DNA from: an uncultured Spirochaetaceae bacterium
GTDB taxonomy: Bacteria > Spirochaetota > Spirochaetia > Treponematales > Treponemataceae
Assembly (NCBI GenBank): GCA_902789325.1
Contig: CADANN010000007.1
Coordinates: 62,001-126,000 of the forward strand
Reading direction: 5' to 3'
DNA length: 64,000 bases
Within the stretch, counting starts at the first letter, position 1; each line of letters begins with the position of its first letter. Under the pieces are notes generated by a model. That model was given only the letters and a program-made list of their open reading frames with translations. It was not told where the DNA came from and searched no databases. The position numbers were made by a program, and so were the translations under genes. This document shows, piece by piece, positions 14,465 to 23,621 of the stretch.

Positions 14465-16555
14465 ATGGCAAATACGAATGTTCCAGAACTTTTTGGAAGT
14501 CTGGTTTTTAATCAGTCAGTTATGAAGGAAATGCTTCCTTCACAGACCTTTAAGGCTCTTAAGCACACTATGGAAGAAGGAACGCCTCTCGACCTTGAAG
14601 CCGCAAATCAAATCGCAGAAGCAATGAAAAACTGGGCAATCTCTAAAGGTGCCACACACTACTCTCACTGGTTCCAGCCACTCACAGGTATTACAGCAGA
14701 AAAACACGACTCCTTCCTTACACCTGCAGAAGAAGGCAAAATCATAATGAGCTTTAGCGGAAAAGAGCTGATTAAAGGTGAACCAGATGCTTCAAGCTTC
14801 CCTAACGGCGGTAAGCGCTCTACTTTTGAGGCTCGCGGTTACACTGTATGGGACCCAACTTCTTATCCTTTCGTAAAAGATCACACTCTTTGTATTCCTA
14901 CAGCTTTCTGTTCTTATAATGGTGAAGCTCTCGATAAAAAGACTCCACTCCTCCGCTCAATGGAAGCAATCAATGAACAGTCGCTCCGTATTCTTAAATT
15001 GTTTGGTAACAAGGCAAAGCACGTTACAACAACAATGGGACCTGAGCAGGAATACTTTTTAATTGATGAAAAGCTTTACCAGAAGCGCAAAGACCTTAAG
15101 ATGTGTGGCCGCACTTTATTCGGTGCTCGCCCGGTAAAAGGTCAGGAAATGGACGACCAGTATTTTGCCGCAATCAAGCCACGCGTTATCAAATATATGG
15201 AAGATTTGAATGAGGAACTCTGGAAGCTCGGAATCTACAGCAAAACCGAGCATAACGAAGTTGCCCCAGCTCAGCACGAAATGGCACCAATCTTCACAAC
15301 AAGCAACCTTGCTGCAGATCAGAATCAGCTGACTATGGAAATCATGAAAAAGGTTGCACGCCGTCACGGACTTATCTGCCTGCTTCACGAAAAGCCTTTT
15401 GAAGGAGTAAACGGAAGCGGTAAACATAATAACTGGTCTATTGCAACAGACCTCGGTGAAAATCTTTTTGCACCTGGAAAAACTCCACGCGACAACGCAC
15501 AGTTCCTTTTGTTCCTTACAGCAGTAATTAAAGCTGTAGATGAAAATCAGGATCTCCTCCGCTACTCAGTAGCAAGTGCCGGTAACGACCACCGTCTTGG
15601 AGCAAATGAAGCGCCTCCTGCAATTGTTTCTGTTTTTGTTGGTGATGAGCTTGATGCCGTTTTGAAAGCAATAAAAGACGGCACAGATTATAATGGAAAG
15701 AAAGGCGGCAAGCTAACAATTGGTGTAGATGTCTTGCCACCAATTCCAAAAGATTCAACAGACCGCAACCGTACTTCTCCGTTTGCCTTTACTGGTAACC
15801 GCTTTGAGTTCCGTTCCGTAGGAAGTGCACTTTCTATCAGCGGCCCTAACACAATAATGAACGCAATTCTCGCAGACTCACTCCGAGCCTTTGCAGATGA
15901 GCTTGAGCAGTCTAAGAACTTTGACGAAGATCTTCAGAAACTCATTAAGCGTGAAATCACCGCACACTGGCGCATCCTTTTCAACGGAAACGGCTATGGT
16001 CAGGAATGGATTGAAGAAGCAGAACGTCGCGGCCTTAAAAACTACCGCACAACACCAAAAGCAATCGAGCACTATATCGACCAGAAAAATATAGACCTCT
16101 TCACAAGAATCGGCATTTACACACCAGAAGAAATGAAGAGCCACTACGATATTAAGCTCGAAAAATACTGCCAGGTTGTAAATATTGAATCAAACACAAT
16201 GCTCGAAATGGTACACAAAGACATCATTCCAGCAGCCTTCAAATATTTGAACGTACTCGCAGACACAGAGTTCAAAATGCAGCGCGTATTCAACCTTTGC
16301 GACGCAGGTCTTAAGCTCATGGAAAAATTAAACACTCTCGTGAACGACCTTTCCAACAAAGCAGATGTACTTGTTGCAAAGCACGAAGAAACCCGCAAAA
16401 TTACAGACCTTATGCAGCGTGCCCACGCCTACGCTAAAGTCGTAATTCCAGCCATGGACGAAGTTCGTGCCGTAGCCGACCAGATTGAACCACTCCTCGG
16501 CGAAGAATACAAACCATTCCCAAGCTACGAAGATTTGTTGTATTCAGTACAGTAA
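14465..16555 (+). CDS. glnN: Glutamine synthetase type III
   Basis: The 696-residue protein has the length of GSIII enzymes (about 700), not GSI (about 470). It starts with the family N-terminus ([14 protein letters not shown]), then [11 protein letters not shown], the [10 protein letters not shown] glutamate-binding segment, [10 protein letters not shown], the [10 protein letters not shown] loop and [15 protein letters not shown]. It makes glutamine from glutamate, ammonia and ATP in the cytoplasm as a dodecamer. RBS CGAGGT lies about 7 nt before ATG. It stands alone, divergent from the symporter. No PII gene is adjacent, although a tandem PII-like protein occurs 18 kb away. No clear terminator follows; 16556-16657 is AT-rich. 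Confidence 0.95.
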   Translation: MANTNVPELFGSLVFNQSVMKEMLPSQTFKALKHTMEEGTPLDLEAANQIAEAMKNWAISKGATHYSHWFQPLTGITAEKHDSFLTPAEEGKIIMSFSGKELIKGEPDASSFPNGGKRSTFEARGYTVWDPTSYPFVKDHTLCIPTAFCSYNGEALDKKTPLLRSMEAINEQSLRILKLFGNKAKHVTTTMGPEQEYFLIDEKLYQKRKDLKMCGRTLFGARPVKGQEMDDQYFAAIKPRVIKYMEDLNEELWKLGIYSKTEHNEVAPAQHEMAPIFTTSNLAADQNQLTMEIMKKVARRHGLICLLHEKPFEGVNGSGKHNNWSIATDLGENLFAPGKTPRDNAQFLLFLTAVIKAVDENQDLLRYSVASAGNDHRLGANEAPPAIVSVFVGDELDAVLKAIKDGTDYNGKKGGKLTIGVDVLPPIPKDSTDRNRTSPFAFTGNRFEFRSVGSALSISGPNTIMNAILADSLRAFADELEQSKNFDEDLQKLIKREITAHWRILFNGNGYGQEWIEEAERRGLKNYRTTPKAIEHYIDQKNIDLFTRIGIYTPEEMKSHYDIKLEKYCQVVNIESNTMLEMVHKDIIPAAFKYLNVLADTEFKMQRVFNLCDAGLKLMEKLNTLVNDLSNKADVLVAKHEETRKITDLMQRAHAYAKVVIPAMDEVRAVADQIEPLLGEEYKPFPSYEDLLYSVQ

Positions 16556-16657
16556 GTTTTTGGGCTTTTGGGCGAAAAAAAAATTAAGAATATCTCCCTA
16601 CCGCAATTGTATAGAAACATTCTGTTTTTTATGCACATAATCTGATAATATTTTTAG

Positions 16658-16689
16658 ATATGGCAGATACGGCTTTAATAATGCCATAT
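16658..16689. promoter_or_regulatory. Inverted repeat upstream of GH5 gene, possible operator
   Basis: Perfect 8-bp arms ATATGGCA (16658-16665) and TGCCATAT (16682-16689) are 16 bp apart and end 19 bases before the GH5 ATG, just before the AGGAG ribosome-binding site. It could be a regulator site or a leader hairpin. No strong sigma70 promoter was identified upstream. Confidence 0.45.
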
Positions 16690-16708
16690 TCTACGACAGG
16701 AGAATATT

Positions 16709-17770
16709 ATGAAGAGATTTGACGGTTTCATGCATGGTGTGAATTTGGGAGGATGGTTTTCTCAGTGCAATCATACCGAAGAACGTTATGACAATTTTAT
16801 TAAACAGGAAGATTTCAAAACAATAAAAGAATGGGGACTCGATCATATTCGTTTGCCTATTGATTACAATCTCGTTGAAACTGCTGATGGAACTCCAATT
16901 GAAAAGGGCTACGAAAGAATTTCTCAGGCAATCAGCTGGTGTAAAGATAATAAACTGAACATGATTCTTGATCTTCATAAGACTGCAGGCTTTTCTTTTG
17001 ACGCTGGTGAAAAGGAAGTTGGATTTTTTGACAGCACAGAACTTCAGGAACGTTTTTATAAACTCTGGGAAAATCTTGCACGCCATTTTGCAACAGCTTT
17101 TGATGATGCTGATTATGGTAATGGTCAGCACGGCGAAATCTGCTTTGAACTTTTGAACGAAGTTACCGACCAGTCTTACAGCAAAAAATGGAATGCAATT
17201 GCACGCACTTGTATTGAACGCATTCGTAAGATTGCACCAACCACAAAGATTCTTGTTGGCAGCTATTGGAACAATTCTCTTGCATCTGTAAAAGATTTGG
17301 ACGAACCATACGATGAAAACATTGTTTACAACTTCCACTGCTACGAGCCACTTTTGTTTACACACCAGGGTGCACCTTGGGTTGGCAAAAACATGAATCC
17401 GGATTTCAGATTACCACTTAAATCTAAATTTGCTGATTACATTACAAAAACTGCAGAAAAGGTTGGACAGATTGGAACCGCATTCGGATCATTCTCTCCT
17501 GATGCAACTGTAGATGTAAATTACTTTGAAACAATTTTTGCTGAAGCTGTAAAGATTGCAGAAGACCGCAATGTTCTTCTTTACTGCGGTGAATACGGTA
17601 CAATTGAAAAAGCAACACCAGAAGACACTCTCGAATGGTACAAACTGATTTCCACAGTTTTCAACAACCACGGAATCGGCCGTGCTGCCTGGTCTTTCCG
17701 CCAGATGGACTTTGGTTTGAGCGATGCCAGATTGGATGGAATTAGAGCGGAACTTGTAAAATATCTTTAA
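16709..17770 (+). CDS. GH5-family endoglucanase/exoglucanase-like glycosidase, cytosolic
   Basis: The 353-residue glycoside hydrolase has the GH5 TIM-barrel markers. HGVNLGGW is at 9-16, HIRLPIDYN near 47 and DLHKTAG near 88. The acid/base Glu141 lies in LLNEV, His200 and Tyr202 in NFHCYEP, and the nucleophile Glu285 in YCGEYG. There is no signal peptide, so it probably acts in the cytoplasm on imported oligosaccharides such as cello- or gluco-oligosaccharides. AGGAG lies 8 nt before ATG. It stands alone, with an inverted repeat upstream and a bidirectional terminator downstream shared with purD. The precise substrate cannot be inferred. Confidence 0.88.
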   Translation: MKRFDGFMHGVNLGGWFSQCNHTEERYDNFIKQEDFKTIKEWGLDHIRLPIDYNLVETADGTPIEKGYERISQAISWCKDNKLNMILDLHKTAGFSFDAGEKEVGFFDSTELQERFYKLWENLARHFATAFDDADYGNGQHGEICFELLNEVTDQSYSKKWNAIARTCIERIRKIAPTTKILVGSYWNNSLASVKDLDEPYDENIVYNFHCYEPLLFTHQGAPWVGKNMNPDFRLPLKSKFADYITKTAEKVGQIGTAFGSFSPDATVDVNYFETIFAEAVKIAEDRNVLLYCGEYGTIEKATPEDTLEWYKLISTVFNNHGIGRAAWSFRQMDFGLSDARLDGIRAELVKYL

Positions 17771-17777
17771 AATAGAG

Positions 17778-17800
17778 ATGCTCGGGTCAAGCCCGAGCAT
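17778..17800. repeat. Small intergenic hairpin, TCAAG-loop family (copy A)
   Basis: Perfect 9-bp stem (17778-17786 / 17792-17800, ATGCTCGGG and its complement) with loop TCAAG. It has the same loop and stem length as copies at 22873 and 51758, with different stem sequence. Confidence 0.7.
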
Positions 17801-17808
17801 GTTAATAA

Positions 17809-17845
17809 AAAAAGACCGGTAGTTTTTACAAACACCGGTCTTTTT
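17809..17845. terminator. Bidirectional terminator between GH5 gene and purD
   Basis: Twelve-bp arms 17809-17820 and 17834-17845 (AAAAAGACCGGT/ACCGGTCTTTTT) enclose a 13-nt loop. There are A and T tracts on either side, suiting the two convergent genes. Confidence 0.85.
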
Positions 17846-17853
17846 CGTTTTCA

Positions 17854-19194
17854 TTACAGCTTACCGCTTTCTGCGGCGCCTGGAAGTCCTATATCCTTGC
17901 GGAAGAAGGCTCCATCAAACTTAATTGCTGAAAGTCCCTGATATGCATTTGACCAGGCTTCTTTGAATGATGAGCCGTATGCACTGCAGGCAAGAACGCG
18001 GCCACCGCTTGTAAGCAAATCATTTTCATGTCTGCGGCCTGCAACTGCACCTGCTACAAACACTTTTGCTGTACTTGCATTCAACAATGGCTTATTAATA
18101 GTAATTTCTTTACCTTTTTCGTATGCTTCCGGATATCCACCGCTAACCATAACTGGGGCAACCTGATATCCTGGCTTCCACTTCATTTCGAAATCTTTAA
18201 GTGTACCATTCAAAATGGCTGTACACATAGAAGTAAAGTCAAAATCCATCAATGGAAGAACTGCCTGAGTTTCAGGGTCTCCAAGACGGCAGTTATATTC
18301 AAGAAGTTTTGGACCTTTGCTTGTGAGCATTACACCAAAGAAGATGAATCCACGGTAGTCAAATTTTTCCTTGATAAGACCGTTAAGTGTTGGCTGAAGA
18401 ATGTCTTTATCAAACTTCTTCATTATTTTGTCTGTAACATCATCGAGAGGACAAACAGCACCCATTCCACCAGTATTAGGACCTTTTGCTCCGTCCAAAA
18501 GACGTTTGTGGTCACGAGCAGGAAGGAAAGGAACGATTGTAGCAGAACCACTTACAGCAAATTCAGGTGTAACAGAAACTGCAGCAAGAACTGAGATTTC
18601 AACACCTTCAAGATACTCTTCAATTACGAGTTTTTTACCGGCATCGCCAACTTTGCCGTTGCCCATCATATCTTCAACAGCAGCAAGTGCCTGTTCTACA
18701 GTTGCGGCAACTACAACACCTTTGCCCGCTGCAAGACCGTCGGCCTTTACTACAATTGGAGCTCCATGCTTTTTGATATATTCGCAGGCTTCATCTTTAT
18801 TAGTAAAGGTTTCGCTTGAAGGACAAGCTACACCGTATTCTTTCATGAATTTTTTAGAGAGATCTTTACTTCCTTCGAGCTGAGCGCCAGCCTTTTTTGG
18901 ACCTACAACAGGAATATCAGCCTTCCAGAACTCATCTGCCAGGCCTGCACAAAGTGGATCTTCTGGTCCAACTACGCACATGCGGCAATTTTCGTGCTTA
19001 GCAATAGCAACGTAAGGATTTTCACCCTCTTTAATGTAGTCGCAATCTTTTGGATTTATGTTTACACATTTAGACTCATAAGCAGTGCCGCCATTTCCAG
19101 GTACAACAACTACTTTATCAACAACAGGACTTTGAGCAATTTTCCAGCAGATAGTGTGCTCACGACCACCACTGCCAACTACGATAATATTCAT
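17854..19194 (-). CDS. purD: Phosphoribosylamine-glycine ligase (GAR synthetase)
   Basis: The 446-residue ATP-grasp enzyme begins with the PurD signature MNIIVVGSGGREHTICWKI. It then has PGNGGT, GPEDPL, SKKFMKEYGVACP and the ATP-binding KADGLAAGKGVVVA, and later LEYNCRLGDPETQ with the metal-binding Glu and Asn. It joins glycine to phosphoribosylamine in purine synthesis. It lies 55 nt downstream of the chemoreceptor gene but a strong terminator separates them, so it should have its own promoter. There is no Shine-Dalgarno sequence before ATG, and a poor -10-like TAATAT ends 6 nt upstream. No other pur gene is in the window. Confidence 0.95.
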   Translation of the reverse strand: MNIIVVGSGGREHTICWKIAQSPVVDKVVVVPGNGGTAYESKCVNINPKDCDYIKEGENPYVAIAKHENCRMCVVGPEDPLCAGLADEFWKADIPVVGPKKAGAQLEGSKDLSKKFMKEYGVACPSSETFTNKDEACEYIKKHGAPIVVKADGLAAGKGVVVAATVEQALAAVEDMMGNGKVGDAGKKLVIEEYLEGVEISVLAAVSVTPEFAVSGSATIVPFLPARDHKRLLDGAKGPNTGGMGAVCPLDDVTDKIMKKFDKDILQPTLNGLIKEKFDYRGFIFFGVMLTSKGPKLLEYNCRLGDPETQAVLPLMDFDFTSMCTAILNGTLKDFEMKWKPGYQVAPVMVSGGYPEAYEKGKEITINKPLLNASTAKVFVAGAVAGRRHENDLLTSGGRVLACSAYGSSFKEAWSNAYQGLSAIKFDGAFFRKDIGLPGAAESGKL

Positions 19195-19225
19195 AGAATG
19201 ATATTAATGAATTTTGAGATAAAAA

Positions 19226-19247
19226 AAAAGGGGCTTTCGCCCCTTTT
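19226..19247 (-). terminator. Terminator of chemoreceptor gene
   Basis: Stem AAAAGGGGC/GCCCCTTTT (19226-19234 / 19239-19247) with loop TTTC. On the minus strand the hairpin is followed by a further run of T, and it lies directly after the chemoreceptor stop. Confidence 0.88.
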
Positions 19248-19249
19248 CG

Positions 19250-21316
19250 TTATACCTTGAACTCCTCAATTCGTGCGGAGATGTTATTTACAGCGTTGGT
19301 CATGTCTATGGTCAGGTGGTGCAGATTTCGGGTTGTCTGCTGAGTTGTTTCAGTAGTCGTAACAATCTGATTGAAGTTTTCTGCCATATTCTTTGAAGAT
19401 TCCTTAAGACCAGCAATTGCATCGAGAACAGAAAGCGCGCGATCTCCAATCTTCTTACTTGAACGCTGAACGCTCACAGAAATATTGTTCATCTTAGCAA
19501 GAGTTTCGAGCAGGTGTTTTGAACCTTCACTCTGTTCCTCTGTAGCCTTTTTAATAGAATAAACCAGTTCAGAAGTATTGTTTGTCTTATCAGATACAAC
19601 TTCGAACGAAGCCTTACTCAAGTCGGCACTTTCTACTACCTTCTGGATATTTGCAGCAATGAGTTTGAGGTTTTCTCCAATGCTCTTTGACTGTGTAGCC
19701 GAAGTATCAGCAAGCTTACGGATTTCTTCTGCAACGACTGCGAATCCCTTACCAGCCTCGCCCGCATGTGCAGACTCAATCATGGCGTTCATAGAAAGCA
19801 GGTTGGTCTGTGAAGAAATGTTTGCAATAACCATGTTTGTATCCTGCAAAGATTTACTCTGAGCAAGAACTGTGTTCAAAAGTTCATTTACAATACGGTT
19901 CTTTTCAATTCCTTCAACTGTAGCAGCGTTAAGCTCTGTAAATTCTCCAGCCATCATATCAACAGAATTTGTAATAGACTGAATATTTCCAATCATCTGT
20001 TCAATTCCGGCACTTGCCTGAGTAATAGCATCAACCTGCGAATCAATCATCTGATTAAGAGTTGTAATATTAGAAGAAATCTGAGAAACAAGTTCTGAGG
20101 TACCAGTTACGCTCTTATCCTCTTCTTGAAGAGTTGCTGTAGCGGTCTGGATTTCTCTAGAAATGTTTTCCATCTGGTTTTTAGTTTCATCGAGCTGGCC
20201 TTTTACATTTTCGAAGGATTTCTTAAGCTCTTCATTTGCCGAACCAATTTCACGCACTGTTTCGTGAACGGTATTTACAAAGGTATTTACAGATTTCTTA
20301 ACCTGAGAAATTTCATTGTTATGGTAGATTTCAAGACGTTTTGTAAGGTCCTTATCACCAGTATTAAGGTCATCAATATTCTGTTTGATAGAATCGAACT
20401 TACCAATAATGATTTTGATGATGACAAGTTCAAGAATCATAAGAATGACAGCAATTACAAAACCACCAATCAAGGAAATATTCTGCATCTGATTTGCGAT
20501 TGCTTCCATTTCCTGTCGTTCAACAGTTGCAATAACCTTCCAAACCTTGTTGTTTAAGGTAAAGGTTTTTGTATATACCTTAAGATGATTTATATCTGTT
20601 TCACCGAGAATATCTTCTCCGGCTCTAAGTCCATTTGCATCATCATAAACGGAAATACGCCCAGTCTTAAAGAAGGTTTTTCCAAGTTTTTTGATTGGTT
20701 CAAGTTCAAGGAAGCCTACACATCCTCCAGAAACCTTTTTTCCAGTTTCTTCATCAACAAATTCAGATTTTACATAAAGAGGCATTGTATAACCACCGGC
20801 TGCAGCAACACGCGGAGACTCAAGCCATACAGAAACGTCACTCTTTTTATGATTTACATAGTATTCCTTTTGCAAAATACCTGCAGTAGAAGATCCACCT
20901 TTTGTATTGAAGGTTTCTGGTCCACCGTCTTTTGCATCGGTATTTGTGTCCCAGAATACCATTACATATTCAAATCCATCTGGTTTAGTAACAGTTTTAA
21001 TTCTGTGTTTGATATTTTCAGGATTATCAACAGGTTCTACAACAGCACGCTGAAAAACTTTCATTACTGTAACCTGATTTTCGAACCACATTTTTACGTT
21101 ATCTACAGATGCATCAAGGAAAGTTTCTACAGACTCTTCGTAAATTGTATTAATTGGAGCCTTAAGGTTTCGCGAAATGTAAATCAGAAAAGCAGAGATA
21201 AAAGTAAGAATCTCAATAAAGGCAATTACACCATATTTTAACAAAAGAGACTCTTTACGCTGTTTTTTTGCTTTTTTAGGAGTTTCTGTTTTACTCTTTA
21301 ATACTTGTTTTGCCAT
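19250..21316 (-). CDS. Methyl-accepting chemotaxis protein with extracytoplasmic Cache-type sensor
   Basis: The chemoreceptor has 688 residues. TM1 is at about 26-48, the periplasmic dCache-like sensor at about 50-275 ([34 protein letters not shown]), TM2 at about 280-304 and a HAMP-like segment near 310-355 ([18 protein letters not shown]). A coiled-coil methyl-accepting domain follows, with its hairpin tip near 515-545 ([16 protein letters not shown]). The tip matches the CheA/CheW-binding consensus. I start at ATG 21316 because GAGG lies 7 nt upstream; a GTG two codons earlier is less well placed. The ligand is unknown. It is monocistronic, with its own promoter (21380-21407) and terminator. 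Confidence 0.92.
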   Translation of the reverse strand: MAKQVLKSKTETPKKAKKQRKESLLLKYGVIAFIEILTFISAFLIYISRNLKAPINTIYEESVETFLDASVDNVKMWFENQVTVMKVFQRAVVEPVDNPENIKHRIKTVTKPDGFEYVMVFWDTNTDAKDGGPETFNTKGGSSTAGILQKEYYVNHKKSDVSVWLESPRVAAAGGYTMPLYVKSEFVDEETGKKVSGGCVGFLELEPIKKLGKTFFKTGRISVYDDANGLRAGEDILGETDINHLKVYTKTFTLNNKVWKVIATVERQEMEAIANQMQNISLIGGFVIAVILMILELVIIKIIIGKFDSIKQNIDDLNTGDKDLTKRLEIYHNNEISQVKKSVNTFVNTVHETVREIGSANEELKKSFENVKGQLDETKNQMENISREIQTATATLQEEDKSVTGTSELVSQISSNITTLNQMIDSQVDAITQASAGIEQMIGNIQSITNSVDMMAGEFTELNAATVEGIEKNRIVNELLNTVLAQSKSLQDTNMVIANISSQTNLLSMNAMIESAHAGEAGKGFAVVAEEIRKLADTSATQSKSIGENLKLIAANIQKVVESADLSKASFEVVSDKTNNTSELVYSIKKATEEQSEGSKHLLETLAKMNNISVSVQRSSKKIGDRALSVLDAIAGLKESSKNMAENFNQIVTTTETTQQTTRNLHHLTIDMTNAVNNISARIEEFKV

Positions 21317-21379
21317 AATCACGCCTCACTATGTAATTGATTTATAACAAATTATTAATGATAAACTTTCCTAAATTAA

Positions 21380-21407
21380 AGTATATATCATTATCGGTAG
21401 AAGTCAA
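21380..21407 (-). promoter_or_regulatory. Sigma70-type promoter of chemoreceptor gene
   Basis: Minus-strand TTGACT (21402-21407), 16 bp, TATACT (21380-21385), giving a leader of about 60 nt. A CCGATAA inside the spacer resembles a sigma28 -10, but no matching TAAA box sits at the right distance. Confidence 0.65.
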
Positions 21408-21415
21408 TTTTTTTA

Positions 21416-21811
21416 TTATTGAGCGCGGGGTTTGTGACAGTTTGAACAGCCTACTACGTGAACGTGCTTTTTTCCGAGAGCTTTATTAAAAAGTCTGGCC
21501 GTAAGGCTCTGATCCTGCGCTACTTCCTTGTGACAAACCGGACAGATGCGCTTTACACCTGGTTCACAACGAGGATAGCAATGTGGACAGCCCATAATTA
21601 TCATTAATTGGTCCGGAACATTCATTGGGCGATAAACTTTTGAGATGATATTTTCGCCAACAAAGAGATTTGTATCACAAAGCGGACATTTTACCGGCTG
21701 CATTGTTTTTTGTGTCGTAGTTTTCTGATTTTTTCTATTATTGTATCTGATGTACCAGGCAATCAATGCGATTATTACGCAGACTGCCGCGCCCATTAAT
21801 AAGTAATCCAT
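21416..21811 (-). CDS. Single-pass membrane protein with four CxxC motifs (zinc ribbon-like)
   Basis: The 131-residue protein has an N-terminal membrane helix (about 5-23, LLMGAAVCVIIALIAWYI). A short Lys/Gln/Thr-rich linker leads to a cytoplasmic region with four CxxC pairs (KCPLC, GCPHC, ICPVC, CSNC), which would form one or two zinc ribbons. The function is unknown; such proteins occur as conserved Treponema hypotheticals in my recollection. GATAAT (21818-21823) ends only 6 nt before ATG and there is no Shine-Dalgarno sequence, so the mRNA may be leaderless. It lies back to back with the flaB promoter. Confidence 0.6.
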   Translation of the reverse strand: MDYLLMGAAVCVIIALIAWYIRYNNRKNQKTTTQKTMQPVKCPLCDTNLFVGENIISKVYRPMNVPDQLMIIMGCPHCYPRCEPGVKRICPVCHKEVAQDQSLTARLFNKALGKKHVHVVGCSNCHKPRAQ

Positions 21812-21817
21812 ATATAG

Positions 21818-21823
21818 ATTATC
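21818..21823 (-). promoter_or_regulatory. -10 box, predicted leaderless start of zinc-ribbon membrane protein
   Basis: GATAAT on the minus strand ends 6 bases before the ATG at 21811, which would place transcription start at the A of ATG. The -35 is not clear. Confidence 0.45.
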
Positions 21824-21878
21824 GGGTCATGGCAGAGTATGGCGAAGAAAAAAATATAAAAAAAATGTGAAATTTTCC

Positions 21879-21905
21879 TAAACTTTTTTTTGGCTTGCCC
21901 GACAA
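21879..21905 (+). promoter_or_regulatory. Sigma28 (FliA)-type promoter of flaB
   Basis: TAAACTTT (21879-21886), 11 bp, CCCGACAA (21898-21905). This follows the flagellar sigma28 consensus TAAAGTTT-11-GCCGATAA closely, with the exact spacing. It gives a leader of about 90 nt before flaB. Confidence 0.8.
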
Positions 21906-21915
21906 TCAAGTATAA

Positions 21916-21998
21916 GGGTGGTGGAAACCCGTGAGATAAACCACGTTGTGGTTTTAAACCCACCAATGTGTTTTATCTTATAACCTAACTATAAGGAG
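21916..21998 (+). promoter_or_regulatory. Structured 5' leader of flaB with ribosome-binding site
   Basis: The leader contains a perfect 7-bp stem AAACCAC/GTGGTTT (21938-21944 / 21948-21954). Outer pairings are possible between GGTGG (about 21917-21921) and CCACC (21960-21964). AGATAAA (21934-21940) could alternatively pair with TTTATCT (21972-21978), so two mutually exclusive folds can be drawn. AAGGAG (21993-21998) precedes ATG by 6 nt. Confidence 0.55.
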
Positions 21999-22004
21999 AT
22001 TATT

Positions 22005-22865
22005 ATGGTTATTAATCACAATATGAGTGCTATGTTCGCTCAGCGTTCCCAGGGAATTCAGGATCTTAACAATCAGAAGAGCATGGAAAAACTTTCTTCT
22101 GGTATGAGAATCAACCGTGCCGGTGACGACGCTTCTGGACTTGCAGTTTCTGAGAAAATGCGTGCTCAGATCCGCGGTTTGAACCAGGCTTCAACAAACG
22201 CTCAGAATGGTATTTCTTTCATTCAGACAACTGAAGGATACCTCCAGGAAACAACAGACATCGTTCAGCGTATCCGCGAACTTGCTGTTCAGTCTTCAAA
22301 CGGTATCTATTCTTCTGAAGACCGCATGCAGATCCAGGTAGAAGTTTCTTCCTTGATCGCAGAAGTAGACCGCATCGCTTCTTGTGCTCAGTTCAACGGT
22401 ATGAACATGCTTACAGGCCGCTTTGCTCGTCCTACAGGTGAAAATGTTGTTACTGGTTCTATGTGGTTCCATATTGGTGCTAACATGGATCAGAGAACTC
22501 AGGTATACATTGGAACAATGTCTGCTATGGCTCTTGGTCTCCGCAACGTTGGCGATGAATCTATTATGTCTTTGGCTACTCCAGATGAAGCAAACCGCGC
22601 TATCGGTACTTTGGATGAAGCTTTGATGAAGATTAACAAGCAGCGTGCTGACCTCGGTGCTTACCAGAACCGCCTTGAAAAGACAGTATCAGGACTTGAT
22701 ATTGGTGCTGAAAACCTCCAGGCTTCTGAATCACGCATCCGTGATACAGACATGGCTGAAGAGATGGTTAAGTTCACAACTTCTAACGTACTCTCTCAGG
22801 CAGGTACAGCTATGTTGGCTCAGGCTAACCAGAGTTCACAGAACGTTCTCTCATTGCTCCGCTAG
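22005..22865 (+). CDS. flaB: Flagellin FlaB, periplasmic flagellar core filament protein
   Basis: The 286-residue flagellin has the spirochaete FlaB N-terminus ([14 protein letters not shown]) and the conserved D0/D1 segments ([54 protein letters not shown]). A short central region replaces the D2/D3 domains, and the C-terminal coil ends SQNVLSLLR. It has no signal peptide, as it is exported by the flagellar type III system into the periplasm. It is monocistronic: sigma28 promoter upstream, strong hairpin terminator downstream. Spirochaetes usually have several flaB paralogues; which one this is cannot be told from the window. Confidence 0.97.
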   Translation: MVINHNMSAMFAQRSQGIQDLNNQKSMEKLSSGMRINRAGDDASGLAVSEKMRAQIRGLNQASTNAQNGISFIQTTEGYLQETTDIVQRIRELAVQSSNGIYSSEDRMQIQVEVSSLIAEVDRIASCAQFNGMNMLTGRFARPTGENVVTGSMWFHIGANMDQRTQVYIGTMSAMALGLRNVGDESIMSLATPDEANRAIGTLDEALMKINKQRADLGAYQNRLEKTVSGLDIGAENLQASESRIRDTDMAEEMVKFTTSNVLSQAGTAMLAQANQSSQNVLSLLR

Positions 22866-22872
22866 TAAATGG

Positions 22873-22899
22873 ATTGTCCGGTCAAGCCGGACAATGACA
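22873..22899. repeat. Small intergenic hairpin, TCAAG-loop family (copy B)
   Basis: Perfect 9-bp stem ATTGTCCGG/CCGGACAAT (22873-22881 / 22887-22895) with loop TCAAG, followed by GACA. It lies 8 bases after the flaB stop. Confidence 0.7.
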
Positions 22900-22907
22900 A
22901 TAGGCAA

Positions 22908-22942
22908 AAAAAAATCCGATGTTTCAAACATCGGATTTTTTT
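22908..22942. terminator. Bidirectional terminator between flaB and STAS gene
   Basis: A nearly perfect palindrome centred at 22925 has 17-bp arms (AAAAAAATCCGATGTTT and complement) and T tracts in both directions. It serves the convergent flaB and 22969-23523 genes. Confidence 0.9.
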
Positions 22943-22968
22943 ATTTAACAAAATGTAAAAATCAGAAA

Positions 22969-23523
22969 TTAGCCGAGAGTAATTGCTCCAGCCTCGCTGA
23001 TTGTAATGATTGCTTTACAGTTAGTACAGCGGAAGCGGCCTGCATGTGCAGCCTGAATATTCTTTCCGCAAGAAGGGCAAACAAGCATTTTAGGGAAAAC
23101 TGGTCCTGGTGCAGAACCTTCATCATGGCGAAGATATTCCAAAGCTTCTTCTGTAGTATCTTTAAGATTAAAGAACTGAGAGAATCCCAAAATCTGGAAT
23201 ACTTCAGCAACCTTCTCCTGAACTTCAGAAAGAATGATGTCTCCACCCTTTACCTTTACCATCTTAAGAAGAATGGTGAAAGAACCAAGTCCTGTTGAAG
23301 ATACATATGATAACCCGCCGCAATTGAACAACAGATTAAAATAACCTGCTCCAATTACCTTGGTAAGCTGCTTCTGAAAGAAAGATGAATTGTAGGTATC
23401 GATATATCCCTCCAGAACGACCATACAGCCATTCTCAACACCTGGAATCTTATGCAAAGTGATTTTGAGAGAATCGTCCTTGTCACTATCAAAGCCTGAA
23501 ACAATAGAATTATTTGATTCCAT
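22969..23523 (-). CDS. STAS-domain protein with C-terminal zinc ribbon
   Basis: The 184-residue protein starts from the ATG at 23523, preceded by AAAGGAG. Its N-terminal STAS domain is at about 15-120 (GCMVVLEGYIDTYNS; GLSYVSSTGLGSFT with the usual phosphorylatable Ser). A C-terminal zinc ribbon follows at about 145-168 (CPSCGK and CTNC). STAS proteins act as anti-sigma-factor antagonists regulated by serine phosphorylation. No partner kinase or sigma factor is adjacent, so this is an orphan. It converges on flaB. The zinc ribbon fusion is unusual and could mediate partner or nucleic-acid binding. The upstream promoter at 23545-23573 separates it from the recR operon. Confidence 0.75.
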   Translation of the reverse strand: MESNNSIVSGFDSDKDDSLKITLHKIPGVENGCMVVLEGYIDTYNSSFFQKQLTKVIGAGYFNLLFNCGGLSYVSSTGLGSFTILLKMVKVKGGDIILSEVQEKVAEVFQILGFSQFFNLKDTTEEALEYLRHDEGSAPGPVFPKMLVCPSCGKNIQAAHAGRFRCTNCKAIITISEAGAITLG

Positions 23524-23544
23524 ACAGTAAACTCCTTTGTAAAT

Positions 23545-23573
23545 ATTATAAATCACAAATTTTCATTTGTCTA
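23545..23573 (-). promoter_or_regulatory. Promoter of STAS/zinc-ribbon gene
   Basis: Minus-strand TAGACA (23568-23573), 17 bp, TATAAT (23545-23550), about 22 bases before ATG with AAAGGAG between. Confidence 0.65.
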
Positions 23574-23621
23574 TTATAAATTTATATTTTTAATAATTTT
23601 ATTATTTATAGTAACAACAGC

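Noticed and set aside
16691-17365. 224-codon open frame antisense to the GH5 gene
   Set aside because: It mirrors a real GH5 gene whose catalytic residues are intact; Cys/Phe-rich translation with no recognisable domain.
21386-21407. Sigma28 promoter for the chemoreceptor gene
   Set aside because: CCGATAA is present but no TAAA box stands at the right distance; a good sigma70 pair overlaps it.
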